From positions 68,214-132,213 of the forward strand of contig NZ_JACSQT010000009.1 of the NCBI RefSeq assembly GCF_014836495.1: a stretch of 64,000 nucleotides of DNA, written 5' to 3'. Below, one piece after another: positions 8,099 to 16,578 of the stretch. A program made the translations under genes and the position numbers. The notes under the pieces are model-generated. The model worked only from the letters and a program-made list of their open reading frames with translations, was not told where the DNA came from and ran no database searches. This stretch comes from Cytobacillus stercorigallinarum (GTDB taxonomy: Bacteria; Bacillota; Bacilli; Bacillales; Cytobacillaceae). Positions within the stretch are counted from its first letter, which is position 1; the number at the start of each line of letters is the position of its first letter.

Positions 8099-11000
8099 TT
8101 AAAACCCTATGTTACCACCAATCACAGGTTTACCCGGTGTGATTGGATTTGTTGGTAGTGGATTCGGTACTTTAATGCCGCCTCCGCTACCTGGTAGTGT
8201 TGGTTTCACATTTCCAGGCTTTTCTGGAGAAATCGGGAATTGGTTGTCTGATTCGTCTCCATCAGGTGCTTCTTCCCCTTCACCTAATTTGTATAATTCA
8301 ACTGTTTGTACCGTTTTGTTGCCTGCAATGTCAGTTGCCTCGAACGTGAATTCATTCGCTCCATTTTGTAATTCAAGCTCAATATTTTCCACAACATGTT
8401 CAAAGCTTCTCATTTCATAAGGTCCTTGGAATTCTTTGAAATAAATCTCATCACCATCTAAATAGAGACGAATTTCATCAAAATTATCGGCTACCCTTAC
8501 ATCTACAACTGGGTTTTCGGCATCATGTTCAATATATTGACTATCTGGTAATCCAAGTACCTCAACCTCTGGTGCGGTTGCATCTACTATAATTGTTCGT
8601 TTAAACTGGGCCACATTTCCTGCTGCATCAACTGCCTTAATGACAAAAGAAGGTACGCCATCTTCAAAATGAAGGATTGTATCAAAAGTATATTGTTTCT
8701 TCTCTTCGTCGTAAGTTAGTTCTACTTCTTCATCTCCAATAGTAAATTCACTAATCTCAGATTCGTCAGTAATGGTACCAGTAAATTGAATATCATTTGT
8801 ATTCAATGTACTTAAAGCTTCAGGAGTCGTTAAACGAACAGTTGGTGCCTTTTGATCGGCAGGTTTCACTTCTAACTCCTTCGTTGTAACATTGCCTGCA
8901 TAGTCAAAGGCTTGTACTGTTACAGTCGAACCAACCTCTAATGCTTCTGAGAATGTATATTCCTTTGTATCTCCTGCAAGTGGTGTTTCTAATACAGACT
9001 CACCATCTACTAAAATATCAAGATAAGATACGCCAGAACCTTTTTCATGATCTGATGCATGAATCGTTAGCTTTTTATTTCCTTCAGTCACTTTGAATGC
9101 CAATTCTGGTGCCACTGTATCAATGATAACCGGAATTTTTACTGACTGCCATTCGGCATCAGGGTAGTCAATGACAGATTTAATTTCATAATAATACTTA
9201 CCATCTTCAGCAAGTTTATTTTTGACTTTTCCATCCCATTTCCATGCTGAGTTAATTTTGTAATAACTACCTTGACCACCATCATAGTAGTCTTTTCTAA
9301 GATCATTGTCTGTTCTCAGCTTGCGCAATTGCTTACCATCTTCATCTAATACATTAAATACCACTTGATGGGCATTTCTCAAAAACGATAGGGCAGGAAT
9401 GATGGCATCTTGCACACCATCTCCGTTTGGAGAAATCGCTACTTTGTCCGCTTTATATGCGTCAGCTATTGGATCATAGCCAAGATAATAGTAACTGTCG
9501 CCAGATTCATAAACAGCACCACCCATACCATAGAAGGATGATTCATCATACTTTAATCCATCTAAAATTGGGGATTGATCCCATTCACCTTTGAAGCCTA
9601 CATATGGAACAGAAAGTTGTGGATGAGTATCTGCTGAATCAGTTAATGTCACATAACCCTCCACAAAATAACCGTTCGGGAATACTTCATCAATATCAAC
9701 TGGTGTTGTCCAATTACCCGTTTGACTCGGTTCAACTACTTGTGCATCACTTACATCTGCTTGAACGGTAAACGTCACTGTTTCTCCTGCAGGAACAGTA
9801 ATTTCAGCCGATTCTTGACCATCAACAGTAACCTCAACATTTAATAATTCTTGTGCTTCAAGTTCATTTGGATTCCAGCCTAATTCTCCGTATGCAGCAA
9901 AGTCCGTTTGGATATTTGCAGCTGCGTCATAAGTGACGTCTTCATCACTAAAGTTTTCTGCTTGCAATGTGAACTCAAAAGTATCCTCAACTTCTTTTAA
10001 AGCCACCTTCGCCTCATCCGTTTCTACTTCTGTTACAACAACTGGTGTAGAAAGAGCTGAGTGCAATTGCATGATGCCCGACCCTTGTCTACGAGGTGAA
10101 TAAGGAACATCCCACTCAAGTGACTCATTGACAAGACCTTGATCATCGATTGGTTGAGATGTGTTCATCATGATATTTTTCGCTGTATATACACGATCAT
10201 ACCCTGTTAAATCGAAGTCAGCATCTACTCTTTGTAGAACGAGTGCTGCACCACCGGACACATGTGGAGCTGCCATGGATGTACCACTCATCATACCGTA
10301 TTGGCCATTTTCTAATGTCGAGTAAATTTGCCCACCTGGCGCCGTTATTTCAGGCTTAAAGTCTAAATTTGGTGTCACTCCCCATGAAGTGAAAGCACTC
10401 ATCTTACCTGCTTCAGGGTTTGGAGCTGTTGTTTTTTCACCAGTAAACGTAAAAGTTACTTCTTCCCCGGCACGAAGCGCTTCGACAATGGGGTCTCCAT
10501 TCACTTTTGGCATAAATAATTGCGGAATGGTAATAGACGGATCTGACTGCATATTGACAAAACCATCTGTATTATTATAGATAATTACACCTACAGCACC
10601 TGCCGCTTGTGCATTTATCGCCTTATCAACGAATGACAATTCACCACGTTGAATCATTGCATATTTCCCTGCAACTTCTGTTAATTGCTCAGGGTATCCA
10701 AGTCCGCCATCCGCAACATCAAACGTTTTTGTGTCGATATCATTAGGGTGCTTGTCACCAGATGAAAGAAATGGGGCATCCAACTCTTCGCCATTTATAT
10801 TCACCTTAATGGCATCAAGGTCCATAAATGAATTCTCAGAAGATGCCACTTGTAATGAATCTGTGTATACTCCTGGCGAACCAACTACACCAAAGTCCGG
10901 ATTTTCAGCCGATGGATTGGCAAAGCCATTACCAAAATGAGCAGAGTTACCAGCTGAAATAGACATAAGGACGCCATTATCAACCGCTCGCTCAATCGCT

Positions 11001-12025
11001 TTATATTCTGCAGATTCTGGCGAAACAAAACCTGCTGTAGATCCAAGACTCATATTTAATACGTCCGCTCCTAAAATAATCGCATCATCAATGGCTTTTA
11101 CATAAATATCTCCATATGTAGAACCGAATTCAGGATCGTTACCAAATACTTTCAAACCGAGAATTTGCGCTTCTGGTGCAATTCCTTTAATTCCACCATC
11201 TTCTTCATCTCCGTTTGCGCCTACTGTCCCTGATACATGCATACCATGCATATTTGCACCTTCAGCTACATCACCAATTATTTCGTCTTCATCCATATAA
11301 TTGTAAGCATATGGTACCTTTTCAGTATAATAGCTTCCCGGTAGGTCATTATCTGCTTTCATTCTATTAACCTTAGATTCTGTTAAATCGACTTCCGTCT
11401 CATCTGATAAAATCATATCTTGATGGTCTGGGTCGATACCTGTATCAATGACACCGACAACCATACCATTGCCTTTGTAACCATATTCTCTCCAAGCCTC
11501 TTGAGCTTGTACCAATTCTTTACTATAAACCATGTCAGGTTTTTCTTCTGGGCGTTCATATTCATTCACTATTTCAACAGAGGATACATTTTTTACTTCT
11601 TTAATTTTCTCAATATCCCCATACATTACATCTGCACTAAATCCATTCACAACTGTTGTGAAACTTTCATGTTCAACAAGTTTCACTTTGTTCTCTTTAA
11701 CTTTTTGCTTCACCGCTTTTTGTTCTGCTAGTCTCTCGTTTGTCAGTTTCTTCTTAGTTGCTGCGGGCAGTTCTTTAAATGTTTTTTTTGTTTTCTGCGC
11801 GTATGCAATGGTCGGCTCACTATCCATTTCGACGATTACACGAACAATATCAGATTTTTTATATTGTTCCTCTGCATCCGTTTTTTCTATTTTTTGTAGA
11901 TTGAGCTGATTTTCTTTCCCTTTAGTATTTTCTACCTTCTTCTCAGGTACTGCTGCTGACACTGATCCAGAGAAAATAAGTAAAAAGGCCATTAATACGA
12001 CAAGAATCCTGCTTTTTCTCAACAT
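8099..12025 (-). CDS. Secreted S8 (subtilisin-like) serine protease, Vpr type, 1308 residues
   Basis: A large secreted subtilase resembling B. subtilis Vpr but longer (Vpr is about 806 residues). Parts in order: signal peptide (about 1-24, ending SVSAA), I9 inhibitor propeptide (about 58-155), and an S8 domain with catalytic D194 (VIDTG), H260 (HGMHVSG) and S583 (GTSMAAPH). A PA domain is inserted at about 430-530. Several Ig-like C-terminal domains follow, including an ISPNGDGVQD motif near 895 and repeats starting DATAPEVEV. The residue after the catalytic His-Gly is Met instead of the usual Thr. The Pro/Gly-rich C-terminus has no membrane helix or clear LPXTG sorting signal, so release into the medium is likely. 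The ATG has a GAGGGGGAG ribosome binding site. Role: degradation of extracellular protein, or processing of other exported proteins (inferred). Confidence 0.9.
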   Translation of the reverse strand: MLRKSRILVVLMAFLLIFSGSVSAAVPEKKVENTKGKENQLNLQKIEKTDAEEQYKKSDIVRVIVEMDSEPTIAYAQKTKKTFKELPAATKKKLTNERLAEQKAVKQKVKENKVKLVEHESFTTVVNGFSADVMYGDIEKIKEVKNVSSVEIVNEYERPEEKPDMVYSKELVQAQEAWREYGYKGNGMVVGVIDTGIDPDHQDMILSDETEVDLTESKVNRMKADNDLPGSYYTEKVPYAYNYMDEDEIIGDVAEGANMHGMHVSGTVGANGDEEDGGIKGIAPEAQILGLKVFGNDPEFGSTYGDIYVKAIDDAIILGADVLNMSLGSTAGFVSPESAEYKAIERAVDNGVLMSISAGNSAHFGNGFANPSAENPDFGVVGSPGVYTDSLQVASSENSFMDLDAIKVNINGEELDAPFLSSGDKHPNDIDTKTFDVADGGLGYPEQLTEVAGKYAMIQRGELSFVDKAINAQAAGAVGVIIYNNTDGFVNMQSDPSITIPQLFMPKVNGDPIVEALRAGEEVTFTFTGEKTTAPNPEAGKMSAFTSWGVTPNLDFKPEITAPGGQIYSTLENGQYGMMSGTSMAAPHVSGGAALVLQRVDADFDLTGYDRVYTAKNIMMNTSQPIDDQGLVNESLEWDVPYSPRRQGSGIMQLHSALSTPVVVTEVETDEAKVALKEVEDTFEFTLQAENFSDEDVTYDAAANIQTDFAAYGELGWNPNELEAQELLNVEVTVDGQESAEITVPAGETVTFTVQADVSDAQVVEPSQTGNWTTPVDIDEVFPNGYFVEGYVTLTDSADTHPQLSVPYVGFKGEWDQSPILDGLKYDESSFYGMGGAVYESGDSYYYLGYDPIADAYKADKVAISPNGDGVQDAIIPALSFLRNAHQVVFNVLDEDGKQLRKLRTDNDLRKDYYDGGQGSYYKINSAWKWDGKVKNKLAEDGKYYYEIKSVIDYPDAEWQSVKIPVIIDTVAPELAFKVTEGNKKLTIHASDHEKGSGVSYLDILVDGESVLETPLAGDTKEYTFSEALEVGSTVTVQAFDYAGNVTTKELEVKPADQKAPTVRLTTPEALSTLNTNDIQFTGTITDESEISEFTIGDEEVELTYDEEKKQYTFDTILHFEDGVPSFVIKAVDAAGNVAQFKRTIIVDATAPEVEVLGLPDSQYIEHDAENPVVDVRVADNFDEIRLYLDGDEIYFKEFQGPYEMRSFEHVVENIELELQNGANEFTFEATDIAGNKTVQTVELYKLGEGEEAPDGDESDNQFPISPEKPGNVKPTLPGSGGGIKVPNPLPTNPITPGKPVIGGNIGF

Positions 12026-12564
12026 TTAACTCCCCCTCTGTAAATAAAATTCAGAATTTTTTGTTTCTCTATTAAATTAACATAAGGAAAAATTTAGTTT
12101 TAGAGTACTAAAGTACTGATTTATGCTAATTAGCCTAGTAAAATATAATTATTTTATAATTCGAAATATTATTTATAAATGAACCCTTCACATGCACCCA
12201 CTCTTCTCGTCTCTCAACATCAAAAAATGGGCCATAACAAGGCATAAGGAAACAAAGAATTGTCTACAGACATAGTTCTATTCTGCTAAGTCTTTTGCAA
12301 TGCACTCTTTTTTCTCCTATTGTTCCTTTTGCGACGATGCTTAAAGAATGGGATTCTCTATGCTCTTGCTTTGTTATTTTGTTTGCACTCCCACACTTAC
12401 TTTTGAATATCCTATAAACGACACCATTTTCTTTCCTACTAATAGTCTTACTTACAAAAAAAACAGTGCGATAAGCACTGCTTCAATTTGGGGATAATAT
12501 GAGGATGTTCGTTGATTCTTTCTAATAGAAGGTAATAAGGGGATAAAAGTAAATTGAGGTTCCT
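12026..12564. other. Long intergenic region upstream of the S8 protease
   Basis: No gene is seen here. It should hold the protease promoter. At 12104-12117 the hexamer AGTACT occurs twice, 2 bp apart, forming a dyad that could be an operator. At 12227-12240 GGGCCATAACAAGG resembles the start of the Bacillaceae repeat found at 7765, so part of this stretch may be a decayed copy. The terminator at 12456-12480 belongs to the unit coming from ssbB. Confidence 0.5.
12456..12480 (-). terminator. Terminator behind ssbB and the 51-codon gene
   Basis: A 6-bp stem CAGTGC/GCACTG (12464-12480) with a 5-nt loop is followed by eight Ts on the minus strand. It lies 85 nt after the stop of the 51-codon gene. 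Confidence 0.8.
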
Positions 12565-12720
12565 TTAAGCTCTTTTTCTTCCTCTATCATAGGATTCTTT
12601 TAATAGACATTCTAATTGTGCAAGTCTACTCTCCATCTCACTCATTCGGTGGTTTGCATTACCAAGCATTCTGATAAGATTCTCTATGAGTGTTTCCATC
12701 ACTTTTTGTTCTTGAGTCAA
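12565..12720 (-). CDS. Small 51-residue protein, TTG start, overlapping the end of ssbB
   Basis: A short gene in a different frame from ssbB. It starts at TTG (12718-12720), 10 nt after a very strong ribosome binding site, AAAGGGAGGAG, that lies inside the ssbB coding sequence. It overlaps the last 62 bp of ssbB and runs on to a TAA at 12565. The product is helical and charged (METLIENLIRML then ESRLAQLECLL), compatible with a short amphipathic or coiled-coil helix, and ends in a basic tail. No known family is recognised. The ribosome binding site and continuation beyond ssbB make it more than a chance frame, but expression is unproven. Confidence 0.5.
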   Translation of the reverse strand: MTQEQKVMETLIENLIRMLGNANHRMSEMESRLAQLECLLKESYDRGRKRA

Positions 12721-13069
12721 CTGAATTCATCTCCTCCCTTTGTTGTTTTTCTTTCTTGCGATTATCGAGGAAACGCACTTGCTCGACGATCACTTCCATC
12801 ACATATTTTCTTTTCCCATCCTTTTCATATGATCTTGATTGTAATCTGCCAGCAACACTTATAAGTGACCCTTTCGTACAATACTGAACGAGATTTTCCG
12901 CAGATTTATGCCAAAGTGTACATTGAATAAAATCAGTTTCTATCTCTCCATTTTGATTGCGAAATTGCCGATTGACAGCAACCGTAATATTTGCCACTGA
13001 CCTTCCATCTGATAGAAGTCTTAAATCTGGCTCTTTCGTCAATCTGCCAACAATGCCGACTTGATTCAT
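12659..13069 (-). CDS. ssbB: Single-stranded DNA-binding protein SsbB
   Basis: A 136-residue SSB with one OB fold (about 1-105): MNQVGIVGRLTKEP at the N-terminus, then the conserved stretch NITVAVNR. It lacks the acidic DDDxPF tip of the main SsbA, as expected of the competence-associated SsbB, and ends in a polar tail. In B. subtilis, SsbB protects incoming single-stranded DNA during transformation and sits at the same place between ywpG and the ywq genes. Three ATGs follow the ribosome binding site AAGGAGG directly; the third has the proper spacing and gives the family N-terminus. I found no convincing ComK box upstream. Confidence 0.88.
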   Translation of the reverse strand: MNQVGIVGRLTKEPDLRLLSDGRSVANITVAVNRQFRNQNGEIETDFIQCTLWHKSAENLVQYCTKGSLISVAGRLQSRSYEKDGKRKYVMEVIVEQVRFLDNRKKEKQQREEMNSVDSRTKSDGNTHRESYQNAW

Positions 13070-13253
13070 CATCATCCTCCTTTCTGACACTAGGTTAATA
13101 TAGCTCGTATCACTTGTAAAAAAGCGGAAAGATCATTTTCATTTTCGTTAGGCTTTCAAAACTGCGGATAGCCGGTCAGAATTTAAATTTTCCAATAAAA
13201 ATCTGCCAAAAAATTCGCCTTTCCAACATAGGGAAGATATATTTCGACAAATT

Positions 13254-13724
13254 TCAACATTGCTCTCTATAAGGAATATGACGCATAAATGGACTGATTT
13301 TAATATCAAAATAACGTTCTATATCGTTTTTTAAAGTTCTTTCTAATAAGCTTAGCTCGTTTACAAGATATTGATGGGCAAAAACATTATAAACTTCAGC
13401 TTCAGGCCAGATAGTGACCAATCGTGCAAGCTGATGAAAAGGAATCATTTCCAAAATTGCTCCTTCATCATACTCAATTGAAAAATATCGAAATGGCGCT
13501 TGTTGATTTTTCAACAATTTCTTTCGCCATCTCGCCAATGCTTTATAAAATTCAAAGGCTGGTAAATCTGCTTGGAAATATAATTGATGGTTAATCTTTA
13601 TTGTAAAAAAAATATCTATCGATAGAATTTTTGCCGTATCACGTTTATGCCTTGTTGTTATTTCATTGGGAGAGCAAGTGAATTGGTATGTAAAATGCAA
13701 GGTATTGGTCTGATATTTTTCCAA
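13254..13724 (-). CDS. Hypothetical protein at the ywpG position
   Basis: A 156-residue soluble protein, TTG start with an AAGGCGAT ribosome binding site. I do not recognise its domain. It lies between ssbB and ywpF, the place of ywpG in B. subtilis, so it may be a divergent YwpG, but I cannot confirm homology. The sequence is aromatic-rich and basic, with no signal peptide, membrane helix or obvious catalytic motif. It is transcribed in the same direction as ssbB, 184 nt upstream, and divergently from ywpF. Confidence 0.65.
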   Translation of the reverse strand: MEKYQTNTLHFTYQFTCSPNEITTRHKRDTAKILSIDIFFTIKINHQLYFQADLPAFEFYKALARWRKKLLKNQQAPFRYFSIEYDEGAILEMIPFHQLARLVTIWPEAEVYNVFAHQYLVNELSLLERTLKNDIERYFDIKISPFMRHIPYREQC

Positions 13725-13856
13725 CTTTTATCGCCTTCGATCTTTTTTCCTTAAGCATATAATATTACTTTTTATTTGTGTGAATTCGATCAAAAAAAGG
13801 GGCAAATTCTCTATAACTTACCTTTTGTAAGATATTTTCGTTTTGTATATCTTCTA

Positions 13857-13865
13857 TGATATAAT
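13857..13865 (+). promoter_or_regulatory. Extended -10 promoter of ywpF
   Basis: TGATATAAT: a perfect TATAAT at 13860-13865 with an upstream TG. No good -35 is present 17 nt before. The ywpF ATG follows 40 nt downstream with ribosome binding site AAGGGAGGG. Confidence 0.6.
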
Positions 13866-13905
13866 TTAGACAACTCAGTTAACTTTTGAGAAAGGGAGGG
13901 TTCGC

Positions 13906-14337
13906 ATGAAGACATTTAAGCTAGTTTCCATGCAGGTTTGGGATGAGGATGAGTTAGTAGATGTCGAATTGGAGGACGGACTCATTATTAATAAAGAGGA
14001 TGAGAATAGTCGGTGGCTACTCGAAGCCTTTATTGATAAAAAGTACTTTTCCTTCTTTTCCAATCTCCGCAAAAAAGAAATCGACGTGCCGCTACAAGTA
14101 GTAATTACGAAAAAAGATAATGATCCAGCACATTTCATAACTAAAATTGCATCCATTAATGAATTTGAAGAACATATGAGTGTCCTTTTCTTAGGGAGAA
14201 TTCGTCACAAAAGAAATGAATTCGCAGAGATATTACTTAGTGATCTCGTTTCTAAAGGGTTAAGTGGCGAAAAATTGCTTACAGAATTTAAAGGGCAAAT
14301 GAAAAGGGCCCAAAGATTAACAAGTAATAAAAAATAA
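13906..14337 (+). CDS. ywpF: YwpF-like protein
   Basis: A 143-residue protein matching the YwpF family. The N-terminus MKTFKLVSMQVWDED, the block DENSRWLLEAFIDKKYFSFF and the block VVITKKDNDPAHF correspond to B. subtilis YwpF as I remember it. It is soluble and acidic in the first third. The function is unknown in the family; in B. subtilis it is in the same neighbourhood of fabZ, ssbB and ywpG. It is monocistronic here: own promoter upstream and two hairpins behind it. Confidence 0.85.
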   Translation: MKTFKLVSMQVWDEDELVDVELEDGLIINKEDENSRWLLEAFIDKKYFSFFSNLRKKEIDVPLQVVITKKDNDPAHFITKIASINEFEEHMSVLFLGRIRHKRNEFAEILLSDLVSKGLSGEKLLTEFKGQMKRAQRLTSNKK

Positions 14338-14352
14338 GCAATGCTTTCTCAG

Positions 14353-14426
14353 CGGATCTCCATCCGATTTTTTGAGATAAACTTCAATGAGGCTCCGATT
14401 GATGCAATCGGAACCTCACTTTTTTA
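14353..14426 (+). terminator. Two tandem terminators of ywpF
   Basis: First hairpin: CGGAT-CTCC-ATCCG (14353-14366) followed by ATTTTTTG. Second hairpin: a 13-bp stem with one mismatch (14388-14400 and 14406-14418), loop GATGC, followed by CTTTTTT. Confidence 0.8.
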
Positions 14427-14427
14427 T

Positions 14428-14700
14428 TTACATATTATCTTTGTTTTCTTCGTCCGCAGGGGCATCTTCATTTAAATTTTCATCTGTATTATTGTCATCT
14501 TCAAGCATACCATCATCATCATTGTTTAGATCGTCTTGATCGTTATTATTAACGTCATTTCCGTCCTCTAATTCTGCTGGCTCTTCAATATTATCATTAT
14601 CTTCTGGCGGTGGATCTTGCTCATCGTTTGCTCCACAACCAACAAGCATTGTCGCCGCTAAAGCAGATGCAGACAATAATTTTAACAGCTTTGTATTCAT
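14428..14700 (-). CDS. Small acidic lipoprotein
   Basis: A 90-residue lipoprotein precursor: hydrophobic signal ending in the lipobox LVGC (Cys22), then a strongly acidic low-complexity segment made almost entirely of D, E and N with some P. Lipidation would anchor it on the outer face of the cytoplasmic membrane. The tail may bind cations or act as a spacer. No defined domain and no function known. It stands alone between convergent ywpF and fabZ. Confidence 0.75.
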   Translation of the reverse strand: MNTKLLKLLSASALAATMLVGCGANDEQDPPPEDNDNIEEPAELEDGNDVNNNDQDDLNNDDDGMLEDDNNTDENLNEDAPADEENKDNM

Positions 14701-14833
14701 GGGTATTACTCCCTTCCAATTTTAAAAATTTGACCTCTATTGCGGTCTTTTGTTATCGTTCCCGAAAACCTGAACAAAATTGCAAATTGGATGATGTAAA
14801 ATTTTCCTCGATTTAAGTGACTTGTCATACATA

Positions 14834-14871
14834 TAAAAAAAAGTAATGCCCTATATTAAGCGGGCATTACT
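14834..14871 (-). terminator. Terminator of fabZ
   Basis: A perfect 10-bp stem (AGTAATGCCC and complement, 14842-14851 and 14862-14871) followed on the minus strand by a long T run. Confidence 0.92.
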
Positions 14872-14881
14872 TCTTTTCATG

Positions 14882-15304
14882 TTATTTCAATGCAAACATC
14901 ATTTCTGTTTCGCAAACAAGCTCACCATCGACGGTTGCTACGCCTTTTCCTTTACCAATCGGTCCTTTTACACGGGTCATTTCGACTTCTAATCGTAGCT
15001 GATCGCCTGGTTTCACTTGCTTTTTAAATCGACATTTATCAATTCCAGTGAAGAAAGCGAGCTTTCCTTTATTTTCTTCTTTCTTCAGCATTGCCACACC
15101 GCCTACTTGTGCTAATGCTTCCACAATTAAAACACCAGGCATAACAGGGTAATCAGGAAAATGACCATTAAAAAACTCTTCATTTGCCGTCACATTTTTA
15201 ATCCCAATAGCCCTTTGACCTTCTTCTACTTCAAGAATTTTATCTACTAATAAAAAAGGATAACGATGAGGAATAATTTCTTTTATTTCATTAATATCAA
15301 GCAT
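14882..15304 (-). CDS. fabZ: 3-hydroxyacyl-[ACP] dehydratase FabZ
   Basis: A 140-residue hot-dog-fold enzyme that removes water from beta-hydroxyacyl-ACP in type II fatty acid synthesis. The active-site histidine H48 lies in [12 protein letters not shown] and the catalytic glutamate is E62 in VEALAQ. Length and N-terminus ([21 protein letters not shown]) are typical. The ATG is preceded by GGAGGT. It lies 112 nt behind epuA with a terminator between them, so it probably has its own promoter. In B. subtilis the gene (ywpB) is in the same position next to flhO-flhP. Confidence 0.95.
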   Translation of the reverse strand: MLDINEIKEIIPHRYPFLLVDKILEVEEGQRAIGIKNVTANEEFFNGHFPDYPVMPGVLIVEALAQVGGVAMLKKEENKGKLAFFTGIDKCRFKKQVKPGDQLRLEVEMTRVKGPIGKGKGVATVDGELVCETEMMFALK

Positions 15305-15380
15305 TTTAGTACCTCCTACTAATAATAGGTATAATATTAATTATTATTGTACTAGAAAAAAAGCTAAATGCAAAGACAAA

Positions 15381-15410
15381 ACAAAAAGGAGGCATAAAAA
15401 ATGCGCTCCT
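15381..15410 (-). terminator. Terminator of the flhO-flhP-epuA unit
   Basis: On the minus strand a stem AGGAG(C)GCAT paired with ATGCCTCCT (one bulged base) and a T-rich loop is followed by TTTTTG. Confidence 0.75.
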
Positions 15411-15416
15411 CGTTCT

Positions 15417-15698
15417 TCAGTTCTCTTTATTAACCAAATCAATCATATGCATCCACGTTTCTTTTTTAAAGATATCGGTTGCTTGGCCATCACCAAGCAC
15501 ACTATACCCGAACGTTGCACCTGCGATGATACAAATGACAAGTAAAACTAGCACAATAATAATTCGTAGCCAGATCGGTATAAGTCGCACTCTAATTCGG
15601 TTCACTGTGGTTTTTTCTTCACCTGTAGTAGTTGAATTATGTTGTGCTTTTTGTTTAGTTATTCTTGTTGACGAATCTTGCTCGTTATTAAGTGACAT
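15417..15698 (-). CDS. EpuA-family membrane protein
   Basis: A 93-residue protein with a charged cytoplasmic N-terminus (about 1-38), one transmembrane helix (about 40-66) and a short outer tail. The core RVRLIPIWLRIIIV marks the EpuA family, often mislabelled DNA-directed RNA polymerase subunit beta in databases; it has nothing in common with RpoB. The gene starts 14 nt after flhP and is probably in the same operon. The function is not established; in pneumococci epuA precedes the competence nuclease gene endA. Confidence 0.8.
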   Translation of the reverse strand: MSLNNEQDSSTRITKQKAQHNSTTTGEEKTTVNRIRVRLIPIWLRIIIVLVLLVICIIAGATFGYSVLGDGQATDIFKKETWMHMIDLVNKEN

Positions 15699-15712
15699 CG
15701 TTTTCTTCCCCT

Positions 15713-16549
15713 TTAACGAATTCCATTAATGAGGCCCATCATTTGATCAGCCATCGTTATTGAACGTGATTGAAATTGGTATGAACGTTGTGTATTCATT
15801 AAGTCGGTCATTTCTTTTGAAAGGTCGACATTGGATTGTTCCAAGACACCTTGTGACAGTGAAATATCGCCACTAAACTGCCCAGCTAAATCAGTATAAA
15901 TTTCAATGCCATCCATTTCAGCCTCTGCAGGCAAGCTTAACATATTTTCACCGATTTGTGTTAAATATTGTGGTTTATGGACGACCGTAATCCCTAGATT
16001 TACCGTTTCAGTGCCTCCATTAGCAGTTTGCCCTTGGAGTCTGCCTTGTTCCAATAATGTAAACTGGCTTACGTCTGACGAAAAAGTAATGGGTTCATTA
16101 TTCTGTCCTAAAACGGCATCACCATTCCCGGTGACAAGCATCACTTCATTATTCCCTGACGGCGTAAGATTAAAAGAGCCGTCTCTTGTATAACGGATTT
16201 CAGCACCGTTTTCGGTTTGTTGCAGAATGCGAAAGTATTGACCTTCTCCTGTTAAAGCGAAGTCTAGAGCACGATCAGTTGATTTTAGGCTACCTTGTGT
16301 GCTCACTAGCTTAGCTTGGGCAAGTTTAGCCCCTACACCTTGACTAACGCCTTCTGGAGTCATTCTCTGTACGCCCATTAGTTCTTCAGCGGGTTGATTA
16401 TTAAATTGTTGTACGAGAAGTTCACCAAATGACGCTTCTCTTCTTTTAAAACCTGTAGTATCGACATTCGCCATATTATTGGCGTGTATGTCCATTTGCT
16501 TTTGTAATTGTGATAAGGTGTTTGTTGCTGTAATCATTACACGGTTCAT
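15713..16549 (-). CDS. flhP: Flagellar hook-basal body protein FlhP
   Basis: A 278-residue FlgF/FlgG-class rod protein. The N-terminal signature NMANVDTTGFKRRE (about 26-39) and a C-terminal helix ending in RSITMADQMMGLINGIR are the two helices that form the coiled-coil core of axial flagellar proteins; the centre is the beta-rich D1 domain. It forms part of the rod together with FlhO. The perfect ribosome binding site AAGGAGG supports the chosen ATG. It lies 29 nt behind flhO. Confidence 0.93.
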   Translation of the reverse strand: MNRVMITATNTLSQLQKQMDIHANNMANVDTTGFKRREASFGELLVQQFNNQPAEELMGVQRMTPEGVSQGVGAKLAQAKLVSTQGSLKSTDRALDFALTGEGQYFRILQQTENGAEIRYTRDGSFNLTPSGNNEVMLVTGNGDAVLGQNNEPITFSSDVSQFTLLEQGRLQGQTANGGTETVNLGITVVHKPQYLTQIGENMLSLPAEAEMDGIEIYTDLAGQFSGDISLSQGVLEQSNVDLSKEMTDLMNTQRSYQFQSRSITMADQMMGLINGIR

Positions 16550-16578
16550 TTTATCGCCTCCTTATAACTTCCTAGTTG

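Noticed and set aside
13091-13253. ComK box in front of ssbB
   Set aside because: No AAAA-N5-TTTT pair with proper spacing was found.
15417-15698. RNA polymerase beta subunit
   Set aside because: Database name often attached to the EpuA family; the sequence is a small one-helix membrane protein.
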